A stretch of DNA of 64,000 bases from contig JACSYO010001685.1 of assembly GCA_016806645.1 (NCBI GenBank), forward strand, positions 356,001-420,000, given 5' to 3'. A program made the translations under genes and the position numbers. Source of the stretch: Ophiodon elongatus. Its lineage: Eukaryota; Chordata; Actinopteri; Perciformes; Hexagrammidae. The notes beneath the pieces are model-generated. The model was not told where the DNA came from. It made no database searches and was given only the letters and a program-made list of their open reading frames with translations. Below, piece by piece: positions 11,600 through 24,059 of this stretch (the first letter of the stretch is position 1; the number at the start of each line of letters is the position of its first letter).

Positions 11600-13530
11600 T
11601 TGAGACAGACAGAGAGATTTCCAAGTAATGATTGGGTGGAGATTTCATGGCTGAATTAATAAGTGACAGAAATGGCTCTGTTCTCCAACCTGCAAATATA
11701 GGCAGAGTGAATGATGGGTAGGCTGGGCCAATGGATCAACCAATGGCTGCAACAGGTGTTTACGTTGGTCTGTAGATAAATTAGGTAGAATAACATTTTG
11801 CTTAGAGAATAACTTTTACAGGTTACACACTGCAGGCAAAGGTGTAGTCAAGGTTAAACACAAATAAGCGCCCTTTACCCATATCCTCTGAGTTGTTTGG
11901 AGCCTGCATGGGTGAGTAAACGTCCTTGCTAGGCTCTTGCACATTTTGCTCGATCATGGTGTCTTTACGAGAGCACAGGTAAAAAAAACAAACAAAAAAA
12001 ACCCCGCTCTGCTCTGAAGTGTGCAAAAGCATTAAGTGGTGTTGGGGCTGTCCGATAGGCAGTAACCACACAGAATAGTATGTAAATCATGCGCCATCAC
12101 ATGATAATCTGTTGAAAACGACACCACTTCACTAAGAAGCTATCTGCTCTTGTGTGCCACTACAGCCCTGACTAAACTCTCATGTACAAATAGTGCAAAT
12201 GTGCTGCCACGAGCCACAACAAACATAGACACTTGTTATAATAAAGGACTCCTGCATAGAAACATATTCAGTTGTCACAACCCTGTCTTTAAAGATAACA
12301 CTGAAAGGAGACAAAGCAACACACACACAAACAAATTGCACAAAAATGATAGGTCTAAAGAAAATGTGTTCCAGCAAGCCACAATGTTCAGCATAGTGAT
12401 TTGATATTGTTGTCCTGTTTTCTTCCTCCCTTCTTCCCTTCACATTGCTGGTCCATGCATTTTCACACACAAAAACCTTATGTTTGATGCGAGATAATGA
12501 AAATGATGTCAACCCCCATTTGCTGCATTCACACAAGACTGGATCCCTGATTGTCTCCTTTTACACATGCTGGAACATGAGCATGGAAAAGAACAGGAAT
12601 GTAGGTAGAATGGGACAGAAGGGGTCCAAAAAAAGACTGTGAGAGAAATGATTTTGAAATAGTAAAGAGGGGTGGGTGGTGGTGGGGGCAGATCAAGAGA
12701 TTGAGCTGTCTGGTTGAACCATGCAGTGCGCTTAGACCTTTTCAGTTTTTCCTTTCATCCTCCTCTATTCATGAGCGCACCGAGTACACATGCATGCACA
12801 CAAGAGAAAGGACACCCTCACGCACAGAATACTGCTTTTAAAGGGGATCAATGAGAGTTTTGTGTATTTTGTGTGAAAGAACATTCCACCGTGTGTGATC
12901 GTGTGTCCCTTTAGTGCTTAGTGTACGATCTTGTGTTTCTTAGACTGCTGTCTGTACAGGACAGCGGTAGCAATTCGATTGAGATGCCACGGCAGGCACT
13001 TGAATTTGCAATTAATCTGAGTGAAAACATTTCAAACGTAAGGGTCAATGAGACCACATTCTTTATGGTCTCGTGAATCACTGAACTTCACTAATGCACT
13101 TGTTGAAGGCACGTTGCTCATTTTTTTAAAATGTATAATTCAATAAAAGAAATTAAGTATAACATTTAAAGGGGATCACTTTTCTGTTTATCACTTACAT
13201 TACTTGTGGATCCATACTGTGTGTGTGTGAACATTAGAGTGAATGTATAAATTTGCAGTCTTAGTGACCGTGTGTTGGCTTTGGCTCTGTAATGGACGCC
13301 AGTAGCTGACATGATATACAGTTATCTATATGTGAGGAAGGTTGCTGTAAAAGGCTAAACTGATTTGTTTATTGCTGTTGAGGTTGAATGAATGTGTTTG
13401 TCGAGTTAAAGCAAGGTTAAACAACTGTTGTCTGACTGGAGTCTTGTGACTTTGAGGAGAGCATATTAGTTGTATGTTTTGTACGATAACAAATTATAGT
13501 AATTGTCAAAATCTCTGTTGATTTTATTCA
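11600..13530. other. Intron-like DNA
   Basis: No exon, repeat family or RNA recognised. Overlapping opposite-strand open frames at 12150-12536 are not supported by any domain or splice context. Confidence 0.5.
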
Positions 13531-13593
13531 TTATATATTCACTTCACAGTGAATATATAACATCAGTTGTTGTTACATGTCTGTAACAACAAC
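13531..13593. repeat. Two adjacent perfect hairpins
   Basis: Hairpin 1: arm TTATATATTCACT (13531-13543), loop TCAC, complementary arm AGTGAATATATAA (13548-13560), a perfect 13-bp stem. After 5 bp comes hairpin 2: arm GTTGTTGTTACA (13566-13577), loop TGTC, arm TGTAACAACAAC (13582-13593), a perfect 12-bp stem. Both stems are uninterrupted and both loops are 4 nt. The stems are short for a typical pre-miRNA. The function is unknown. Possibilities are a cruciform-prone site, a relic of a mobile-element end, or chance. Confidence 0.85.
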
Positions 13594-14072
13594 AGCGTCC
13601 ACTTGGGAGTCATGTTTCCATCACTGCAGAGCAATTCATCCGGAGGATGAATGCAGATTGTAACCTTCCCCACTGAAGACAAAAGCCAGATGCTGGTGGG
13701 TGTTGGTGGAGTTTTTGTCCAGTGGAAAAGGGGCTTGAACAACTCATCAAATCAGTTAAAATCCGATAAAAGTCTCACGACAAATAATTTCTGTGCTTGA
13801 GCTCTACTTTTAATGTGATACCTGGAAGTCATCATGCAATAGTTAATTCGGTATGCTGCTCCGGTGATCTCTCTGCCTTGTTTCATATTTGATTACATTC
13901 CAAGCAATGCCTGGCTGAGAGGAAAGGGCTTTAAGCGTTGGCCTTTTGAGGGCCAAGTTAAATGAGGGAGAACCTAACTGATAACAGCTGTTTAATGGTA
14001 TTATATAGTGCATAATAGAGCAATGGCTATGAGCTCCTTCAACTGTGGCCCACTCAATGACAAATACATTAT
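13594..14072. other. Unique DNA
   Basis: Non-repetitive sequence of balanced composition with no exon or known element recognised. Confidence 0.45.
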
Positions 14073-14193
14073 TTCTCTCTTCTCTTCTCTTCTCTTCTCT
14101 TCTCTTCTCTTCTCTTCTCTTCTCTTCTCTTCTCTTCTCTTCTCTTCTCTTCTCTTCTCTTCTCTTCTCCTCTCTTGTCCTCTCTTCTCTTCT
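14073..14193. repeat. (TTCTC)n pentanucleotide microsatellite
   Basis: About twenty TTCTC units, perfect to about 14168 and degenerate after that (TCCTC and TTGTC variants). One strand is almost all pyrimidine, so it could form triplex DNA. Leucine/serine and arginine/glutamate-rich translations of it are artefacts. Confidence 0.97.
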
Positions 14194-15140
14194 GCTCGCC
14201 TAGTCTTCTCTGCGTTTTCCTTATCAGAGGCAGTAGAGGATTACAGCGGGGAGTTGACATTGACTGGCAGTCAGACAGCTCCTGCAGACTCTTCTCTTCC
14301 CCATAGAGCTCCAGGCCTGGGACAAGGATAAGCTGACAACCTGGGACAGAGCCAGATAGATAGTGATGAAGGAGAGAGATGAAAGAAGAATGCTAGGAAT
14401 TGGGGTTATATACATACATTGGAGCACAAATGTAATGATTTCTATTGCCCGACCATTAGCATTACATTCACAGTTAGTGTCTGTGAAAACTTTGGTCTTT
14501 TTACTCTTCAGGTACTTCTTTCACTTTACTGGTGCTTCTACTTCAATTGTTGGAACTGAAGCTGCCCAGACTCTCAGCTCCACGATGGGTGTGTGGGTAT
14601 CAACAATGACTCAAGTGTGAGCCAGGAGGATATGCATTGAGAGGGAGGAATTCAATAACAGGAAAATAGCCAGTGATAGAAACAATCCCCTGAATACCAA
14701 AACCCACCCTTCACCAATGTTGCTCTTGGCACAGGCTTGCTTTCCATTACTACCGTTGACTTCTTAGGATGCTGATGTCAAGACGCAGCACATGGCAGCA
14801 TGGGGAGGGTCAGCACAGTGCATCCGCAAACATCTCATTTCATTGATGGTTCCTTATGTGGCATGTGAAGTCCCTATTTCCAGTCTGTACGCGGCCAGTT
14901 GTTATTGCTGTCGCCCTCTTTCTGACAATGCATTGGCTCATGAATTGGACTCGAGTCACCATATGGTCAGGATCATTCACGGATTGGCACCGGAGGACAG
15001 GTTGAGACAAGCCTGGGCAACTAACCCACAGGCAGTATTTAAAACAGTGTCTGTAAGGCTGAAGCTATTTCCTCTCCGACAAAGCTGTGGTGTGGTTTCA
15101 ATAGAGCAAGTTGCTGGATGCGAACTGGATTGCTGGCTTT
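14194..15140. other. Unique DNA between two simple repeats
   Basis: A pyrimidine tract ending in CTCTTCAG at about 14511 would be a good splice acceptor, but no matching donor follows within a normal exon length. No gene called. Confidence 0.45.
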
Positions 15141-15341
15141 CTCTGTCTGTCTGTCTGTCTCTGCCTGTCTCTGTCTCTGTCTGTCTGTCTCTGCCTGTCT
15201 CTGTCTCTGTCTGTCTGTCTCTGTATGTCTGTCTCTGTCTGTCTCTGTCTGTCTCTGTATGTCTGTCTCTGTCTGTTTGTCTGTCTCTCTGTCTGTCTCT
15301 GTCTCTGTCTGGCTGGCTGTCCGGCTGGCTGTCTGGCTGGT
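15141..15341. repeat. Compound CTGT-type repeat with a 30-bp higher-order unit
   Basis: A CTGT/CTCTGT array about 170 bp long passes into CTGG-type units (15309-15341). The 30-bp block at 15151-15180 is repeated exactly at 15181-15210, which shows expansion by a larger unit than the tetramer. All long open frames across it on both strands are translations of the repeat. Confidence 0.95.
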
Positions 15342-16581
15342 AGTTGTGGCTTGGCCAGTTCATCTTTTTTACTGGCTGGATGGCCGTGGATCAGCCTCAT
15401 CTGGCTGCCTGGACTGACTGTCTATTATTTCTGGCCCTGCCCTTAGCTATGTAGTAAGCTCATGCCATTAGAACGGGAACATTTGCCTGTGACAGACGGA
15501 GAGGTGTGCTAAAACACCGCTGACAGAGATACGACCTAGTGAGCCAGGATGTTCCCTGCCTGCCCGCGAACCCATCATCAATTACAGTATCAGGGCCACT
15601 TTAGAGAGAGTGTCCCTTTACTTTATTTTTCTTTCACCATCCGAGACTAGAATCTTTTATAATATTGTACTTTCACATAGTTTCTCCAGTTTCCCGCTTC
15701 TACTGCTTGATGAGCACAGAAGTGTCCCTTGAATGTAACAGGATTGTGTACTTTGCTGGCTGAGAAGAGGCGACTTAATTGGAGCAATAAATTACACAGA
15801 CATGTTCCAAAGCACAGTGCAAGACAAATATGACAGTACATTCCTAATAGGACTCATTTCTGTCTGCTGTTGTGCATGCTACTGCAGAGATCAAATAAAA
15901 TCATCCTGCTCTTACACTTTTAAAAGTTAAAAGAAATTACAGGGCTTATTTTGAAGAAATGTCCCCATTGATGCACCCAATGTTACTGTAATAGTTAATA
16001 AAATCCTCTTCACTCTCTTACTTTGGGTCCAGTTACAACTCTGTTTTTCTGATAGATTTGACTCACTGCTTACGGATGTGACCAAACTTCTCTAACTATA
16101 AATGGCACGTGTATTTGTTTGCATGTAACCACGATTGTGTGCTGCTGTGTGTCTGTGTGCATTAAGTTAGATATTTTAGTGTGTGTGCGTGTGTTTGTGT
16201 CTGCCGCAGCTCAGGCTTGTGTTTTTGCCAGAGAGTGAGTGTGTAACAGGGGTCAGGTGATAAGCTACGACACAGATAAATGAGGTTAATTTGAGGTTTC
16301 ACTGGCCAGGTCCGCGTCTCCGACACTGTCATCTACTATCAAATGCAACAGTGGGGGAGTTAACTTGGCTGCAAAATGACTCCGTGTCATTCTTGCCCTG
16401 CATGTGTACATTGTTCAGAGGACAGCCTGAGGACCCACTTCTGCACACGCTCCGTCTTTAAACTCGTGATGTAAAACCCTCGTGCAGACAGACGAGAGTG
16501 AGAGACAATTATTCATACACAACTTACACATTCTACAGACATTTAAAGCAGACATTTGCATGGACACAGAGCACATAAACA

Positions 16582-16612
<31 letters not shown>

Positions 16613-18466
16613 GTGCAGCTGTGTGTACGCTAGTGTACACACCCACTCCAGGGGTTTGCCCAGGGAAAATACCTGTGGTAGGAGAAGAAAGTTGACCTAA
16701 TGGGAAATTACTAGGCATCCTCATCAGACCAAAATAACTCTTATTATACATGCCATAACCTAAATGGTTCTTACGGGAACTTTCAAACTTCCCAGATGTC
16801 AGATTGTAATAAGACATAGTTATAGTATCAGGTTATTTGAGATCATCATCATCATCTTCATAGAACAAATAAGTATCTTTTAAACCCACATCTCACCTCA
16901 GGGGTAACTGGAGGTCTAATTTGTTAACCCACGCAGAAAGGAAACGTATGACTAGTAATTTCCAAAACACATTTTGTAATAAACACGTATACTGGATGCA
17001 GTATTTCTGCTGTTTGATGTGGATGTTTCTCCCTGTAGTTACACAGTTAAAGTATTTATTCGTCCAAACCATCATAGTAGGTATATCCCTTTTAAAACTA
17101 TCTAAATATTTGTTCATATTGAGGTTTTAATTCAATTTGAACCTCTAAGTTGAAGGTCTAATGTTTCATAATAGTGATTAAGGGCCTTACAGAAAAATGG
17201 ACTGGATTTAACTTTTATTGTCAGTTGTTGACTTTTGGTCTTTGCCCGCTTCCTTTTACATAAATCTTCCCTTTCCATTGTTATGATATTCATCTGATAG
17301 CATGCGCCATAAATGTCACAGCAGTGCAACTCAGATAAAAAAAAAGAAAAGTGAGTTTGCCACATTTACTACATTGTTTGATCAGTAATGTGTTCTGAAA
17401 GTGTTAGTACAATATTTCCAACAGCACTTGAAAACATCCTGCATTGAGACAGATTCAGAATGGGCTCCTATCACGCCTCCCTGTCAGATGTGTAGTGTTA
17501 ACCACTAACCTAAAACAAAAAAAAAAAAACTCCCTGCCTCCTATCAAACCTTTCACCACCAATTATCATCAAAACCAAACAGCAGACAATCTTTTTGAGA
17601 GAAAAGATGCTTTTCTCTCCCGTCTTCTTTCACCCCAATGATTTGATTTTTGAGGCGAGCGCCCAGTCAGCTCGGTTTAATGCTACATAACGTGCCATTA
17701 GCTCAGCTAGCGACTTGCCCCCACAATACCTCTTGCGCGACTGCCTGAGATGGATAGCTGAGTGCATTTGCAACCTGACAGGACACGCTACCTAACTGTA
17801 GACTACTGCTGAAAGGGTGGGGGTGGGGCGGGGGGGGGGGTTGAGAGTACAGAGGCAGTGTAACCCTTTTAGGAGGCACTTCATGGATACCATTTACTCT
17901 TTAAGCAGGAGAACTGGTGTTTTTGGAAGAGAATTTGTGTGTGTACGTGGGGACATCATGAGTAAGGGCATGCAAAATTCATGTTGTTTCGGGACATCAA
18001 ACTTGAACAAAATACATCTGTCAAAACTGCCAAAGCTAATCTATCACAGAAAGACTTACTGTGTGTGGAATCTTACTTTAGTGAGCTAATGGACAAACCA
18101 CATCCTTCAGATACCAAACCGAGAACCCTAACTGCCGATTGTGTGATTGTACAGCAACTTAACAGTATCTGCTGTCTCCTTTCTTTAATGGGCGTATTTG
18201 AAAGGGACTGTACGGCTGTAAATGTGGTTGTTTTCTGCCAGAGCCACAACAATAGTAACGGTTGGTAGACTAGATCAGACACACGTTCCAAATTCACAAT
18301 TATAAATAAGTGTATTCATGTGCATGGTTCTCAAAATGCATACAGTATACCTTTCAACGACTTCAATTGTCTTCAACAAGCGTCTTCAACATGTCTGAGT
18401 TCAGGTCAGAGAGAGGGTTCAGGGTACCTGATGTCTCATTGATGACAATGATAATAAAACTTACCC
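15342..18466. other. Intron-like DNA with small simple repeats
   Basis: Holds an AC array (16582-16609), an ATC run near 16848, an A-rich run near 17515-17529 and a G-rich run at 17815-17840. The non-repetitive block 17640-17790, with mixed composition and several TAAT/AGCT-type motifs, might be conserved. No exon or gene is recognised. Confidence 0.45.
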
Positions 18467-18519
18467 ACGCACGCACGCACGCACGCATGCACGCACACAC
18501 GCACACACGCACGCACACA
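18467..18519. repeat. (ACGC)n/(AC)n compound microsatellite
   Basis: Alternating purine-pyrimidine tetramer ACGC array grading into AC with one ATGC variant. Such sequences favour Z-DNA. Confidence 0.93.
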
Positions 18520-21032
18520 TTGCTGGATTTCAGGTTTGGTCAGACTGACCTATACTCCGTGACCCTTTTCCAAGAACTAGATTGACCCTCAACCATGTGA
18601 GGGCCAACATCTGCTAATACCCATTAACAGTGAACTGGCATGAACTGCTTATCATTCTGTTTCCAGAGAAGAGCTATGCTGTAAATGAGACTGTGCCTTT
18701 TTAGAGCTAAAGCCAGATTTCTTTTCCCAGTATGTTCACTCCTCTTTTGTGTGCATCACGCATGTTTTCTAGTGGGAATATACCACTTTACCCAGCAAGA
18801 CATGACAGAATTGTTGATACATCAGTAACTGTGCAAGATAAACTGTCTCCAAAACCTCACAGCTAATAGAGGTTGTCATCGTGCATGAACACCACAAGGC
18901 AGGTGCTTGTTTTGGAGGTTAACTGTACGTTTGAGTTTTGAGGAGGTTTGCTCAATAAGGTTACAAAGTATGAGCCGCTGTCTTGCAACTTGATTGTTAG
19001 TGCTGACTGCTTGTGTTTGTATTTGGTTGCCTGGGTGATGGCCATGTATTGATAGAGAGGGAACTACAGACGTCAGGGATACCAAAAAAAAAAAGTCTTG
19101 CAAAATACTGCTCTGTCTCAGTTGCCCCATTCTGTAGCCTGTGTGTCAGGGTGTGCATTGTTTTACAAAGTATGCTTGCTTTTAAAATGTAGTCATCAAC
19201 AAGCACATTTAATGTGTGTGTGTGTATGTCTCACTTCCTATCTGCTGACCACCAACAAGTCTAGGCTTTATCAACATGACCTACAGGTTATCTGTATTTC
19301 ATAGAAGCTTCTCTTGGAAGGGACTATTTGTGGTGATGCACCTAGGGCTGTCGCAATAATCACAATATTGCAGTTCCCCACATCCACAAGTTCAAAGATT
19401 CATGTTGCAAAAGTGCTCTTTCAATCCCCAAATCACAACATAGAAACTCAAGTCCCCTCTCCCACAAACAAACTATGGTCTGATTCTCAGAAACCTTGCA
19501 CAAGGCTGCTAAGAAGCTGATGGATTTGCAGTTTTCTATTTGAACTTTCTGCAAAGGTTTTTCTCCATGTGTTTGCCAAGAGCAACACATGATTAGTGTC
19601 CACCAATAGTAATACTGCTCGGTCCTCTCTGGTCCAGCTTTGGAGAGGAGATTTATAGGGTTTATATTGTTGTTGTTTACTTGTAATCTTTTAAAACTGA
19701 GGCACAGTTTCATAATGCCTCGTAAAAGTAGTAAGCTTGTGTCCTGTGCTCATTTATACTCTTTTCGGTCTGTAAGCCCCAAGAGACGTAAAAAAGGTTT
19801 TGACCAGATGTGGAGCAGCTCTCTGTTTTCTCTGAGAATTTATCTTTCAGCTTTAAACCAGTGTCACTTTCATCTCCAGTACAACACATTTCTGTTGCGT
19901 TTAACTAACTAGGTAAATTGATATTAAACTGTGAGCCAGTTTTCTCCGTGAGAAAGATAAAACATAATTCACAATTAGTGTTGTGGTTGGATGTATTTTG
20001 CAAACGCCATTTTTAGTCCAATGCAGTAAATCTTAGGCACCTCTTCATGTAAATCCATGTAAGTGAATATAATGCCAGCCATGTCTCCCAGACCAAACTG
20101 CTGTGAGTCATGGAAGATCTCCTGCCTGATTCTCAACATTTGTGTATGACTCAGTGTAAGCTGGACCTAGCTAAAATATGTCTGTTGCCTCAGTTCTGTT
20201 AGATATATAAATACAAAGATTTAATTTACTTGACCATCTGAATTCAGAACATCTGAATTCTGTGAGGGCTATTTTTGGAGCCTACAAAGTTTGTTTTCTG
20301 TGAAACGTTCATAGGTCACAAACTAAATGTCCACATGACCCTTCAACAGTGGAGATAAAAAAAGAGCTACAAAATGCCTGACTAGGCTATTTCCAAATAA
20401 TATCTCAGTGAGCAGCATTGAGCAATTGTGCATCAAGACCACTCATTTGACTTTAATGAGGCCTTTCAATTCCCCGGGATATTTTTTTAATCCTCTAAAT
20501 TGATCCTTTAATATGCACTCAGCTTTGTATAAGCTACTTTTTGAAATATACAATACCATCCAGTTAAACCAGATTCTAACCAGCTAACCACTTAAAATTA
20601 AAAGCTGACATATCACAAGCAATTCAAAAAGATTTGACAGATCCTATTCACATATTAAGTGCAACATGACGTTTTCTTTGAGCAGCTTGAGGACCCCCAC
20701 TCAGTCCACCGATGAGGAATATAAAGTCTTGTATTCTGGGGTGTTACAGAATGCTGTTATGAAATAATAATGTCAACCATACTGTTAAGTGCAAAACACC
20801 AGGAACACATTAACTCAGTGGGTAGGTGAAAGGAAGGGAGGGGCTGATATTTTAGAAATGCTGTCATCTCTTGTGGCCAGCACCAATAACTGTTTGGCTC
20901 TTGAGCTTTCCTCTCCCCTGCTGCTTCATCGGGGGAATCACTCAATTATTGACCCAATGCTATGTGGCTTGTGGACGTGTGAGTGTGTGAGTGTGTGCGT
21001 GTAGCCGTGCACACCTACTGGACTAAGAGCTT

Positions 21033-21033
<1 letters not shown>
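18520..21033. other. Intron-like DNA
   Basis: No gene seen. A short direct repeat CATCTGAATTC occurs at about 20235 and 20250. The AT-rich sequence around 20490-20640 is unremarkable. Confidence 0.5.
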
Positions 21034-21082
<49 letters not shown>

Positions 21083-21110
21083 TGTGTGTCTGTGTGTGTG
21101 TCTGTGTGTG
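21034..21110. repeat. (GT)n microsatellite, interrupted
   Basis: GT array with three TCTG interruptions in its right half. Confidence 0.95.
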
Positions 21111-21213
21111 TTTGAGTTGGGCTGAAAGGAACTGCAGTAATTTCACAGAGTGAAAACGTTGCCTGCCCCACTTTCAGTCTTTTAATCATGTATAGACACT
21201 CGGGGCACTCCTA

Positions 21214-21215
<2 letters not shown>

Positions 21216-21268
<53 letters not shown>

Positions 21269-21290
21269 GCGTGCGCACATGTGTGTGTAC
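21216..21290. repeat. (GT)n microsatellite with GC interruptions
   Basis: GT array that passes into GCGTGTGCGTGCGCAC and a second short GT run. It lies about 0.1 kb after the previous array. Confidence 0.95.
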
Positions 21291-22476
21291 TGTATCCGTA
21301 TTAATCCGTGAGTGTGAGAGAGGGTTTTGGTACAGTATGTGTCAGAAGAGATTGCACTTAGTCCCTGAAGCGAGACTAGTTGTGTGTTTGTGTGTCTTTC
21401 TAATGCATATGACAGAATCGGTCACTACAGCACCACTGTCCTCATTTAAACTTTTGCAACTGGCTTTGTTGGCAGTGGTTCATTGGATTGAATTTTGTTT
21501 GCTTGTTGAGCTGGTTCAGAAAATAATTTTCTAAGATTTTTAATCCAAAGACTGAAAGAAAACAAGAGCTGAAATATGATATTTCTAAAAGGAATTATGG
21601 GAATGTTAAAAATTTGTAAACAATCTCATAATTTTATACTATTCATCTAGAAGTACTCTAAATAACCTGCTTGTTACTTAGATTCAGAAATGTTGTTGTC
21701 AAATACATTTTGAATGTATTTCGTAGTGGCCACCAACAGCTAACTACAATCTCTAGACGATAGTGTGTGTGTGTGTGTGAGAGTGTGTGTGAGAGCGCAC
21801 GTTTTATTTTTTGGACCCTCCAACCATGTAATCTCAGTCTGACCTTGTAGCAGTTTGTAGCCCCATGATGCCCATCCCTGTGACTAACACCCATCTTAAC
21901 AAGCTGCCACAAGCAACTGGGTTATTGTAGTGGAAAATAAAACAATATAATATATAGCTGGCCAGCAAGCTGCAGCATGCCTCTTCTCTTTGTGTGGTGC
22001 AGTATGTGTTGTATTTTGTGGTATCTAGAGAGGTAGAAAAGTACATTACATATTTTGAATTTGATATTTTGATTTAAGAGTGACAGTGGTTATCATTGCC
22101 GCCTCAAGGTAGCTTTAAAAATAGAGAAGTATTTAGTCCCAACACCCTTGAGCCATGGGTTCCCCTCACTAGAGCAGTACTGGAAGAGGAGTTAAGGACA
22201 TGGAGTGGCACAAAATTTTCAAAAATGATAGTGGTTTGGCTCGTGGGGCGACATCGCTCTTACTATGTCTTCCCTCGTGTCACATATAAACCAAGCATTT
22301 GTTGATTTGCTTCCTCGTGGTCACTAGTTCTGGGGAATAAAAGGGTATACAAAACACTGCTGAAATGTTATCTACTAATTTTAACTAAAACCTTTCATTA
22401 CAATTTGTTATCTTTTGCCCTACAATCTGCCCGAGGTAGTTGCGCTTTCTCGTATCTTTTTTGTGTGTGACTGCAG
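21291..22476. other. Intron-like DNA
   Basis: Short GT/GA array near 21764-21796. The rest is AT-rich without recognised elements. Confidence 0.5.
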
Positions 22477-22660
22477 AGGGAGGAGAGGTCAGACTAGACG
22501 TGTCTGAGCCGGGCCCCTGGAGCCGGGACAGCAGTGCTGTACATCACCAGCCTGACAAGTATTGACCGCGTCGCTCACTATGGAATGCTAACAGCCAGGC
22601 AGGGTGGGGCCACGCTGAGTTAGCAGCTCTGACCCTGTGACCTCGGTTACATAACGCGTT
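22477..22660 (+). other. GC-rich exon-like or conserved-looking segment
   Basis: A plausible acceptor (T-rich tract ending GACTGCAG) precedes 22477 and a strong intron-side donor GTAAGT starts at 22661, although the exon side (GTT) is poor. One frame is open for 28 codons and then stops at 22563, so it would be UTR or a terminal exon rather than an internal coding exon. The segment is GC-rich, unique and contains a nuclear-receptor-type direct repeat (22630-22643). A conserved regulatory element is as likely as an exon. Product not recognised. Confidence 0.25.
22630..22643 (-). promoter_or_regulatory. DR2 nuclear-receptor-type half-site pair
   Basis: On the minus strand the sequence reads AGGTCA, two bases, GGGTCA, that is two RGKTCA half-sites in direct orientation with a 2-bp spacer. 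DR2 elements are classical RAR/RXR targets in vertebrates. Function here is not shown. It lies in a GC-rich non-repetitive block, which makes it more interesting than an isolated match. Confidence 0.3.
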
Positions 22661-22841
22661 GTAAGTCCTTTGTAGGAGTGACGGAGAACAGCATTTCATG
22701 ATGTGTCATGCGGCCGACATGACTTGACTGTGACGCAGCCCAAAGTCACAAGACCCACCTGACCTGACTTGCCACATTACTCTCTATGTTATATTTAAAT
22801 GAGCATGTTACCTTCATTCTTTGTCAAAGGGCGTAGTATTC

Positions 22842-22843
<2 letters not shown>
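22661..22843. other. Unique spacer
   Basis: Non-repetitive continuation of the GC-richer block with several TGAC-type motifs, but no defined element. Confidence 0.4.

Positions 22844-22915
<72 letters not shown>
22844..22915. repeat. (AC)n microsatellite
   Basis: AC array of about 72 bp with one CATA interruption. Confidence 0.96.
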
Positions 22916-22917
<2 letters not shown>

Positions 22918-24059
22918 ATATACACACAGCTCTAGCATTCAAGGTTAAACAAAGATAACCAGACTTTATTTGGGTTAAGGGCAGTGCAGCATGTTGGACG
23001 TGAGCCATGAGCTGACACACAGAAACACACGCACACACACAATACACACACACAATACACACACCTGTCATTTTGCCGTCTGCTCGGTCCTCTTTCTTGT
23101 AGTCTCTCTGTCCCTTTGTCCTCTCTGTCTTGTAGCGGGATCTCGAGGGACAGCTGGTGGGGCAGTGTGAGCACCTGCACTTTGTGTGTGTGTGTGTGTG
23201 TCTGTGAGTGTGCATCCTTTTGTGTGTGGTTATGTACATCAGTGGGGTTGGGAGGAGGTAGCTGCAGAGTTGTGGCCAAGTGGCTGTGTTTCTGCGTGTG
23301 TGTGTGTGTGTGTTCAGTGTGTGTGCATGTGAGCACCTGTGCTGCCAGCAGGAACCTGCCACAGCCGTGGTGCTCGATGACGTATGGCTGGTGACTTCCT
23401 AAAGTCATGCTGTGAACCCCACACTACACTATTATTCTCTTAAAGTCAACTCATCTTAGTGTCCAGAGAAGGATAATTAAGTATTTGGTGCACGACCGAT
23501 TGGTACAAATATGTTGACAAAAGCATGATTCAGTTTCTTTTCTTTTTTTTTTGCCTATTCTAATATTTAATTTCCTTTTAAGGTTAATTCTTCTTCTTCC
23601 ACCATTCAAAAACAACTTAAACTCTATCAGCAAACAAAGTATTTGCAAAAGAGAAGCAAGCAATTTTAAAACAAGAAGAGATGCATTTTCCTCTTCAAAA
23701 TTTGCCTTCAAACGAAGAAGCCTTTTTTTGTTTTGTTTTGTGCTTAATTGGTGATGGCAATTTTGTGATTAGCCAATCTCCTCTCTGATCCAAAAAGAAA
23801 AGGATGTGGTATCACTTAGTTTTTTTACATTTCTGGAAGGCCACTGCAATTGCAGAGTATTTATGTCCCTCACCAATGAACTATACGTTGATTTATTTAA
23901 GCAATCAAGCCATCATAAAGAAACTGCTCTGTTTGTTAAAAGCATGACAGACAGGAAAAAGAGTACAAGTTGACTCGTCATTCAGAGCACTCAGACAGGA
24001 TCTACATTTTGTCGGCAAGTGAGACTAAAGGTTTGTGTGAAGGAGGTAAATGAGGTCTC
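22916..24059. other. Intron-like DNA with several short AC/GT arrays
   Basis: AC repeats at about 23026-23062 face GT repeats at about 23183-23206 and 23297-23325. Open frames here are largely translations of these arrays. AT-rich unique sequence follows from 23400. Confidence 0.5.

Noticed and set aside
14792..15400. Long open frames on both strands (up to 183 codons)
   Set aside because: The C-terminal or central parts are the CTGT microsatellite translated in several frames; all frames are open because the repeat lacks stop codons.
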